From: Verrucomicrobiaceae bacterium UBA2429
Lineage (GTDB): Bacteria; Verrucomicrobiota; Verrucomicrobiia; Verrucomicrobiales; Verrucomicrobiaceae
Direction of reading: 5' to 3'
NCBI GenBank assembly: GCA_002343505.1
Contig: DDQZ01000107.1
Location: 1 to 62,374 of the forward strand
DNA: 62,374 nucleotides
Position numbers and translations under genes: made by a program. Within the stretch, counting starts at the first letter, position 1, and each line of letters begins with the position of its first letter. Shown here piece by piece: positions 57,148 to 62,374 of the stretch. The notes beneath the pieces are model-generated. The model ran no database searches. It was not told the origin of the DNA and worked only from the letters and a program-made list of their open reading frames with translations.

Positions 57148-57582
57148 TCACCGGTTCACCAGGTCCACGACCTTGTCATTCATCATGCGCAGGCGCTTGG
57201 AGAGGCAGGTGGTGATGCGGCTGAGCAGGCGGTAGGCCACCTTGGGGCTGGCGGAATGCAGGCGGTCCAGGCCGTCGGAGCTGATCAGCCAGACCTCGGA
57301 CTCGCCGCTGGAGCGCACGGTGGCGCTGGCGGGGCCGGGATCGAAGACGCTGACCTCGCCGAGGGAGTCGCCCGGCTCCAGGGTGGCGACTTTTTTGTTA
57401 ATACCGTCCATGTCCTGGAGCACGTCGAGCCTGCCTTTGAGGACGAGGAAGAGATGGTCGTTCTCCTCGCCCTGGCGGATGAGAATCTCATCCTCGGCGT
57501 AGGAGCGGGAGTCGCCGAAGCTGGAGAGCAGGGCGAGTTCATCATGGGAGAAGTTGGCGAGGAGGGGGGTTAGGGAGGGCAT
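57148..57582 (-). CDS. Cyclic-nucleotide-binding-domain protein lacking the usual phosphate-binding Arg
   Basis: A 144-residue stand-alone CNB domain. YAEDEILIRQGEENDHLFLVLKG and GDSLGEVSVFDPGPASATVR are typical. In the phosphate-binding cassette the position that is Arg in PKA-type domains (PRAAT) is Ala here (PASAT, A85), so cAMP or cGMP binding by the standard contact is doubtful. No DNA-binding domain is attached, so it is not a Crp-type regulator; it may bind another ligand or protein. It lies downstream of the RasGAP-like gene, same strand, after 106 bp. Confidence 0.85.
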   Translation of the reverse strand: MPSLTPLLANFSHDELALLSSFGDSRSYAEDEILIRQGEENDHLFLVLKGRLDVLQDMDGINKKVATLEPGDSLGEVSVFDPGPASATVRSSGESEVWLISSDGLDRLHSASPKVAYRLLSRITTCLSKRLRMMNDKVVDLVNR

Positions 57583-57688
57583 GGCTGGAGGCAGAGTGCC
57601 TGGTGAATGGGTGGAGTCCAGAGGTTATGAGCGCGCCCGCCGGATCATGGGCTGGCGGTGCGGCCAGTGGGGCGTGCTTGTTGTCAAT

Positions 57689-59557
57689 TCAGTGGCCATG
57701 CGCGTGCGCCTGCTGCGGCTGCTGCTGGGCGTTGGCGTGGCGCGCGGCGCGCAGGTCCACCTTGGCTTTTTGAGCATCCCGTTTTTGCTCCTGCCTGCCG
57801 AGTTTTTCCTCGTTCTTGTCGAGCTTCTCCTGAAGTTTGGCGGAGCGCTGGTCGAGCTTCTCGGGGGACATTTTGCAGGCTTCGATCTGATCCATGAGCT
57901 GCATTTGGGCGGCCCGCTCCTGGCGGTCGCCTTTGAGCAGCTTGTCCGGGTCTATCTTGTCCTGGAGATCCGCCAGCAGCCTCTCCCGGCCCTCGGGGGA
58001 CATCCGGCTGACATGGTCCGCGAAGTCCTTCTGCTCTTGAAGATACGCGCCGTGGTCCTGGCGCTTCTGGACCTGCTTGTCGAGGCGGTCGAGCTTGGCC
58101 TGCTCGATCTTGTCCTTGATGCCGGCTCCCAGATCGTGGGCGGCGTCCTGGATTTTCCCCGCCGCGCCGCGCAGGGCGTCGCGCACGCTGGCGAGTCTGG
58201 ATTTTTTCTCCGCTCCCTCGTTCAAGGCATTGGCGTCCGGGTTCGCCTGCTGCTCGACGACGGGTGCGGCCTGCTGCTGGACGACGGGTGCGGCCTGCTG
58301 CTGGACGGGCGGCGGCGGGAACTGGTGTCCCTGACTCATTAAATCCAGCGTGTTGTTAAACTCCTCTCCCAGCTCCTCATCCTCCACAATCAGGTCAAAG
58401 CATTCGGCTTTGTTGCCCATGACATTGCCTCCACCTCCGACGTTGGCGAACTGCTGGACCCCCCGGGCGGCCTCGAAGAGCACGGCGTGGGCTGCCTGTT
58501 CCTGGGGGGGGATCTGCGCGTTCCTGCGCGCGACGCCGGATTCCGCGATGATGGCGGGGCAGACTCCGCGCAGTGCGACCGTGTTGGCCATGACTTTGTC
58601 CACCGCGGCCTGAGCCTGGTCCGGCGGCATGGCGTTTCTCGCGGCCTGGCTGGTGGCCTGGAGGAAGTTGGCGGCCGGTCCCTCCAGCAGTTGCGCCTGG
58701 GTGGTCATCGCCGTCATCATCGCCTGCGCAGCCGCGTATTGTTTCTGGGCCGGGTCCAGGCCGGCTGCCTGCGCCTGCCGCGCCGCCTGGAGTCCGGCGT
58801 TTTTGACCGCGTTAAAGTAATCCGCCCCATGCTCGTTCATGAACGCGCTCATGAAGTTGGTGCCGGCGTTGTTCCCGCGCAGCAGGGTGTGCGGCTGGCC
58901 CTGCGCTTCAGCGCACTCTTGCGCGACGATCCTGGCCCCCATCTTGCAGCAGAGATCGGCCTTCTGGTCCGGGGTGAGCGCGTCGCTGTCCTCGATGGCC
59001 GCGAAGATTTCCCCGCCCAGCTTGATATCGACGCTGGGATCCTTGTCCAAACCGATGCAACCCGCCAGCACGTCCGCCTGCATGTCGCGCTTTTGGTCGG
59101 CGGACAATCCGGGGGCATCTTCGATGTCCTGAATGATGGCCTTGATCTCAGCCTTCACCGCGGCGCTCCTCACCGCCTGCTCGGGCTGCTTGTCATCACT
59201 GGCGTTGTTCGCCGCCACGGCTTGCTGGACCGCGTTGTCTATCCTGCCATGCACCAGCGCGCCCACGAGCTGCGCCTTGTCCCCGGCTCTGTAATCGGGG
59301 GATTGCAGGACGTTTTGACAGGCCTGCACGGTTCCGCCAGGGCCGTTCGCGCCGGCGAGCAGGGCGGGCGTCTGCTGCGCCACCCACTGCTTGCGCACAT
59401 CGTCGCAGATCTTTTGTTTGTCGGTGTCGGAAAGGCCGGGCCGCTGCCCGATTCCCTCCATGACTTGTCTTGCGATGTCCGGCGCCGCGCCGGGCTGGTT
59501 GATCGCGGCAAGGGCGTCGGTGATGATTTGTTCGCGTTCGGCTGCTTCGAGTGGCAT
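57689..59557 (-). CDS. RasGAP-like domain protein with helical repeats and coiled-coil tail
   Basis: A 622-residue protein started at MPLEAAEREQ (59557); 15 in-frame codons upstream are Pro-rich and unlikely. Residues ~30-210 hold four loosely repeated helical units centred on RPGLSDTDKQKI, SPDYRAGDKAQL, APGLSADQKRDM and SDALTPDQKADL. From ~205 to 405 the order and spacing of eukaryotic RasGAP motifs can be followed: TLLRGNN...M...HGADY (human NF1 has TLFRGNS...M...YGATY at equal spacing; R227 would be the arginine finger), a GPAANFLQ helix, TVALRGVCPAII (NF1 MFLRFINPAIV; R330), and VQQFANVG (p120GAP VQNLANL). A QQQAAPVV repeat linker (~418-438) and a ~170-residue charged coiled coil follow. 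No signal peptide. It is downstream of a TraG/VirD4-type ATPase gene. The alignment is by eye. Confidence 0.7.
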   Translation of the reverse strand: MPLEAAEREQIITDALAAINQPGAAPDIARQVMEGIGQRPGLSDTDKQKICDDVRKQWVAQQTPALLAGANGPGGTVQACQNVLQSPDYRAGDKAQLVGALVHGRIDNAVQQAVAANNASDDKQPEQAVRSAAVKAEIKAIIQDIEDAPGLSADQKRDMQADVLAGCIGLDKDPSVDIKLGGEIFAAIEDSDALTPDQKADLCCKMGARIVAQECAEAQGQPHTLLRGNNAGTNFMSAFMNEHGADYFNAVKNAGLQAARQAQAAGLDPAQKQYAAAQAMMTAMTTQAQLLEGPAANFLQATSQAARNAMPPDQAQAAVDKVMANTVALRGVCPAIIAESGVARRNAQIPPQEQAAHAVLFEAARGVQQFANVGGGGNVMGNKAECFDLIVEDEELGEEFNNTLDLMSQGHQFPPPPVQQQAAPVVQQQAAPVVEQQANPDANALNEGAEKKSRLASVRDALRGAAGKIQDAAHDLGAGIKDKIEQAKLDRLDKQVQKRQDHGAYLQEQKDFADHVSRMSPEGRERLLADLQDKIDPDKLLKGDRQERAAQMQLMDQIEACKMSPEKLDQRSAKLQEKLDKNEEKLGRQEQKRDAQKAKVDLRAARHANAQQQPQQAHAHGH

Positions 59558-59623
59558 GGAGTTTGGGTGTGGAGTTGGGTGTGGAGGCTTGGGGAAGGGC
59601 ATGCCGGCGAAAAGGACGGATCA

Positions 59624-61117
59624 TCACTTCCACCAGTCCGGGATCTTGCCCGCGCCGTCCATGGCGGGGATGCGCATCTTGATCTTCTTCTTGCTGGGGT
59701 GGACGATCCAGGCGGTGGCGTCCGGCATCTTCATCAGCTCGCCGGGCTGCACCTCGTAGTCCCACTCTTTGTTGACCGTCTTGCTGCTGTTGGCGCCCAT
59801 GAAGCCGGAGGACTTGGAGACTTTCTTCTTCTCCACTTTGGCGATGAACTGGGCCACGGCCTCGGCGCCCTCGGGGTCGGGCTGGCGGAAGGCGATGCGC
59901 GAGCGGCAGTTGAGCGTGAGCACCTGCGCGGTCTCCTTGCCCAGCACGGGGAACAATGACGCGTCGCTCTGCATGCCGAGGATGAGGCAGCAGTTCGCGG
60001 CGCGCAGGCGGTCAATGACATTGTGGTCGGAGATGCCGTCCTCGCTGGCGGTGGCCAGCGCCTGGAACTCGTCCATGAGGGCGATGAGCAGGTTCTCCCC
60101 CTTGCGCGCGGACTTGGGCTTGTCAAAGCGCATCATCGCGTGCGTGTAGAAGAGCAGCTTGATGTAGGTGTTGATGTAGCGGCGCTCCGTCTGGAAGGTC
60201 TGCGGCATGGCGGTGCAGAAGACGCGGCCCTTGTCCACATCCTGGATGTCTATGGTGTTCGGCTCGTCGGAGCAGAAGATTTCCGCGATGTCCGGGTGGG
60301 TGAAGAAGCCGAGCATGACCTTCAGCGTGCCGACGAGGCCCTCCTTCTGCTCCGCGGCCTGGGCGCTGAGAAAGGTCTGGTCGAAGTACTTGGCCAGCTT
60401 GATGCGCTCCGGCGTGGCATCCGCGTCGAGCAGCTCGTTGAAAAGCTGCTCCATCGTGGACTTGTCCGTCAGGAAGTCGTAGGCGCGCAGCACATTGACG
60501 GGCTTGCCGAGGCTCTCCAGCAGCTCGAAGGCGCTGGTCAGCGCCTGCTGGGCGGCGGGTTTGAAGAAGGAGCTCTGCTCCCCCTCCGTGAGGGAGGCGC
60601 CGGTGTCCACCAGGTTCTTCGCGTGCGTCGTGTAGGGCAGGCGTTTGTCGGACACCAGATTGTAGCGCTCCTTGGGCTGCCACGTCCGGTCGAGCCGGTC
60701 CGGGCGCACCGCCAGCACGCACACCGCCTCCGGCCGGCCGTGGCCGGTGAAGTGCTCGATGGCGAAGAAATGCTCGTCCCCCTTGGCGCCGAGGATCAGC
60801 CCGCCCCAGTTGGGCCGCGAGACGGAGATCTGGTGCAGCAGCGGATTGAAGCCGGAAGTCGTCTTGCCCACGCCCGTGTCCCCCGTGATGAGCCAGTGGC
60901 GGGTGAACTCCCCCGGCAGCCACTTGAGGTTCTTGTACTGTACAATGTAGTCTTTCTTGGAGAGGTCCGGCTGCCATTTGATCAGCACCATCGCCACCAG
61001 CAGGCAGACAAAGGCGACGCCGCCGGTGACCTCGTTGATCGAATCATACTGGAGCATGTACCACACACCGGAACCGGCGATGCCCACGGCGACGAGGAAT
61101 TTGAGAAAGGAGAACAT
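59624..61117 (-). CDS. TraG/TraD/VirD4-type coupling ATPase
   Basis: A 497-residue membrane-anchored ATPase. Two N-terminal membrane helices (~3-22 and 31-47) precede a TRHWLITGDTGVGKTT Walker A loop (K85). A Walker B LLIALMDEFQALA lies near 345-352 and a C-terminal NCRSRIAFRQPDPEGAEAVAQFI segment is typical of TraG/VirD4 proteins. These couple substrates to a type IV secretion channel; this one is shorter than usual (~600-700). No relaxase, VirB4 or other channel gene is in the window, so it is either isolated or the rest lies beyond the right edge. It precedes the RasGAP-like gene with a 66-bp gap, so cotranscription is likely. Confidence 0.82.
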   Translation of the reverse strand: MFSFLKFLVAVGIAGSGVWYMLQYDSINEVTGGVAFVCLLVAMVLIKWQPDLSKKDYIVQYKNLKWLPGEFTRHWLITGDTGVGKTTSGFNPLLHQISVSRPNWGGLILGAKGDEHFFAIEHFTGHGRPEAVCVLAVRPDRLDRTWQPKERYNLVSDKRLPYTTHAKNLVDTGASLTEGEQSSFFKPAAQQALTSAFELLESLGKPVNVLRAYDFLTDKSTMEQLFNELLDADATPERIKLAKYFDQTFLSAQAAEQKEGLVGTLKVMLGFFTHPDIAEIFCSDEPNTIDIQDVDKGRVFCTAMPQTFQTERRYINTYIKLLFYTHAMMRFDKPKSARKGENLLIALMDEFQALATASEDGISDHNVIDRLRAANCCLILGMQSDASLFPVLGKETAQVLTLNCRSRIAFRQPDPEGAEAVAQFIAKVEKKKVSKSSGFMGANSSKTVNKEWDYEVQPGELMKMPDATAWIVHPSKKKIKMRIPAMDGAGKIPDWWK

Positions 61118-61210
61118 GAAAAAAACTGCGGCTGCCGTGTCAATAGCCCGTCCCCCGCTCCTTGTGACACAGCAAACGCGCCCCGACCCCGCCCGCCAAA
61201 AGCGCCGCGC

Positions 61211-61239
61211 GGCACGGACCCGCCCGCGCCGCCCGTGCC
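61211..61239 (-). terminator. Possible weak terminator between the unknown protein gene and the coupling ATPase gene
   Basis: ggcacgg (61211-61217) pairs with ccgtgcc (61233-61239). On the minus strand a short TTTT follows about ten bases later. The remaining part of 61118-61271 shows no feature. The call is weak in such GC-rich sequence. Confidence 0.3.
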
Positions 61240-61271
61240 GCCCGAGCCGTCTGACCTGTCAGCCCCCGCCC

Positions 61272-62246
61272 CTAAGCCGGCCACATCACCGTCATCGGCG
61301 CGCTGCCCGCCTCGTTGCCGTTGGTGAGTTGCGTGAAGAGCCTGAACGTCACCGCCGCCCCCGGCTGGGTGAGACCGAAGTTGGTCGTGAACTCCAGCTC
61401 GTCCAGCGGCAGATGCGTCGCGATGTCCACCGCGTCACCCTCACGGTACTCCGTGCCCGGATTGCCGCGCAGGCGGTAGCGCGCCAGATCCGGGTCCGCG
61501 CTCGCCTCATACACCACCCGCGCCTGGTCCGGCGGCACAAACACCGCGCTCGCATTCACCGGCTCCGGCACCCGCCCGCCGGACACCGGCGTCAGGCGCG
61601 GCAGGCTCGCCAGCAGCTCCGGCAGCCCCTGGCAGCGCGCCTCCACCGCCATGCGGTAGCACTTCATCCCGTCATAAGCCGCCGCCTTCACCGCGTCCCG
61701 CTGCGCCCGCGCCAGGCGCGCATCCTGCTGCGCGTCCCGCTCCGCCGCATAGAGCGCGCGCAGCGCGTCCACCGCCGTTTGGAAAGCCCCCAGCGTCATC
61801 CCCGCCAGCGTCATCGGCAGCTCCAGGCCCGGCGGCGGGCTGGCCGCGTTCATCTTCCCCCACAGATTCGCCGCGTCCACCATGGGCGAGAGGAAGCGCT
61901 CCTCCCCGTCGCTCACATTCGGCGCCTTCGGGCGCGCGTTGGGAAAGCCCGTCTGGCCCCAGTAAGCCGCCACCATGTCATTGAACTCATTGAGTCGCGC
62001 CAGCAGCGCCGGCTTTTGCAGCTCGATGGAGCCGCGGGCGATCTGCTCGTCATTGAGCTTGTCAATGACCGCCGCATTGGCCGAGTGGAGGCTGGCCAGC
62101 AGCCCGTCGAGGTCCGAGCGCTGCATCTCATCGCCCTTCGAGTTGGCGATGAGCAACGGCGCCGGCAGCGTCGCATCCACCTGCTCCCAGTGGGAGAGGA
62201 ACTCATTCAAAGTCGGCACATAAGAGGCATTGTTCGTGATGGGCAT
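61272..62246 (-). CDS. Unrecognised 324-residue protein upstream of the coupling ATPase
   Basis: No family was recognised. The protein starts MPITNNASYVPTLNEFLSHW, without a signal peptide or membrane segment. Residues ~40-210 are helix-rich, including an Ala/Arg-rich helix with AERDAQQDARLARAQRDAV. The last ~100 residues look beta-rich and may form a fibronectin-like sandwich: TPVSGGRVPEPVNASAVFV, then YEASADPDLARYRLRGN, then LTNGNEAGSAPMTV. Codon use matches its neighbours, so it is a real gene. It is the first of three same-strand genes leading to the RasGAP-like gene and could supply a structural or substrate part of the same apparatus; that link rests only on position. Confidence 0.75.
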   Translation of the reverse strand: MPITNNASYVPTLNEFLSHWEQVDATLPAPLLIANSKGDEMQRSDLDGLLASLHSANAAVIDKLNDEQIARGSIELQKPALLARLNEFNDMVAAYWGQTGFPNARPKAPNVSDGEERFLSPMVDAANLWGKMNAASPPPGLELPMTLAGMTLGAFQTAVDALRALYAAERDAQQDARLARAQRDAVKAAAYDGMKCYRMAVEARCQGLPELLASLPRLTPVSGGRVPEPVNASAVFVPPDQARVVYEASADPDLARYRLRGNPGTEYREGDAVDIATHLPLDELEFTTNFGLTQPGAAVTFRLFTQLTNGNEAGSAPMTVMWPA

Positions 62247-62264
62247 AAGCGTGGGTAAGAAAGA

Positions 62265-62374
62265 ATGGAGAGAAAAAAAGCCGCCGCAACAGCGACGAAA
62301 GCCGCCGCAACAGTGACGAAAGCCGCCGGAACAGTGACGAAAGCCACCGCAACAGTGACGAAAGCCGCCGGAAC
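62265..62374 (+). CDS. Possible 5' end of a Lys/Ala/Thr heptad-repeat basic protein, cut by the window edge
   Basis: An ATG at 62265, preceded by a purine-rich gtaagaaaga, opens a frame MERKKAAATATK that runs into an in-frame 21-bp tandem repeat coding (A/T)A(T)VTK-like heptads (AAATVTK, AAGTVTK, ATATVTK) with no stop before the window ends. Such Lys/Ala repeats occur in histone H1-like or nucleoid-associated bacterial proteins. The gene is incomplete and short here, so a non-coding repeat cannot be excluded. Confidence 0.4.
   Translation, partial: MERKKAAATATKAAATVTKAAGTVTKATATVTKAAG
62280..62374. repeat. 21-bp tandem repeat, ~4.5 units, continuing past the right edge
   Basis: Units of the form gccgccgcaacagygacgaaa begin at 62280, 62301, 62322, 62343 and 62364. 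They differ at few positions (gca/gga, gcg/gtg, gcc/acc). The period is a multiple of three and the variation preserves an open plus-strand frame. Confidence 0.9.

Noticed and set aside
59624..61117. A complete conjugative element or prophage at the right end
   Set aside because: No relaxase, integrase, VirB4-type ATPase, capsid or tail gene was recognised, and no attachment-site repeats or tRNA gene are visible in the window.
62280..62374. CRISPR array
   Set aside because: The repeats are directly adjacent 21-bp units with no unique spacers, and no cas genes are present.

Overview
The window looks like a chromosomal piece of a high-GC member of the Verrucomicrobiota, probably a Verrucomicrobiae-type free-living bacterium. 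This is inferred from gene content, not from a marker gene. The evidence is three DUF1549/DUF1553 proteins and three DUF1501 proteins of the planctomycete/verrucomicrobial type, Ser/Thr kinases fused to formylglycine-generating-enzyme-like (FGE) modules next to an ECF-like sigma factor, giant beta-rich secreted proteins, Mpl and ThrH. No rRNA, tRNA, CRISPR array, insertion sequence or prophage was recognised.

Layout. 1-8.6 kb: a repeat-rich left edge with a copied cytochrome P450 tail, a secreted double-FGE protein, the P450, a GspF-like membrane protein, a PL14-type polysaccharide lyase and a very small kinase-like protein. 8.7-20.4 kb: rsgA, a small basic protein, an enolase-superfamily enzyme, mpl, thrH, a secreted endonuclease I with Calx-beta modules, and a PSCyt1/DUF1549/DUF1553 protein with a discoidin-like domain. 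20.5-28.6 kb: a translationally coupled sigma factor - kinase/FGE - kinase/FGE operon whose middle gene carries a one-base frameshift. 28.7-34.5 kb: a 1936-residue secreted protein with an internal domain duplication, ending in a strong terminator. 34.6-41.1 kb: a minus-strand housekeeping run, ilvB - DNA methyltransferase - ilvN - pfkA - plsX - fabH. 41.4-44.9 kb: a DUF1549/DUF1501 pair. 45.0-48.3 kb: carA - traB/gumN - purM. 48.5-50.6 kb: a PadR regulator and DsbD. 50.7-57.1 kb: a DUF1549 gene flanked by two DUF1501 genes. 57.1-62.4 kb: a cyclic-nucleotide-binding-domain protein, a large protein that by eye contains a RasGAP-like domain, a TraG/VirD4-type coupling ATPase, a conserved-looking unknown protein, and a repetitive coding sequence running off the right edge.

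How the parts may work together. Branched-chain amino acid synthesis (ilvBN), fatty acid/phospholipid initiation (plsX, fabH), glycolysis (pfkA), nucleotide synthesis (carA, purM) and peptidoglycan recycling (mpl) are ordinary core functions. The sigma factor and two transmembrane kinases with three external FGE-like (C-type-lectin fold) modules each look like a sensing module linking an extracellular ligand to cytoplasmic phosphorylation and transcription. The DUF1549/DUF1501 sets are probable exported haem-binding and sulfatase-fold proteins of unknown role.

The most unusual feature is at the right end. A bacterial protein keeps, in order, the two arginine-containing blocks of eukaryotic RasGAP domains (the arginine finger in a TLLRGNN block and an LRxxCPAII block). 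Its gene lies directly downstream of a type IV coupling-type ATPase gene. It could be a secreted effector acting on host small GTPases, or an internal regulator of a bacterial Ras-like GTPase. This was found by reading the translation and needs a profile and structure search.
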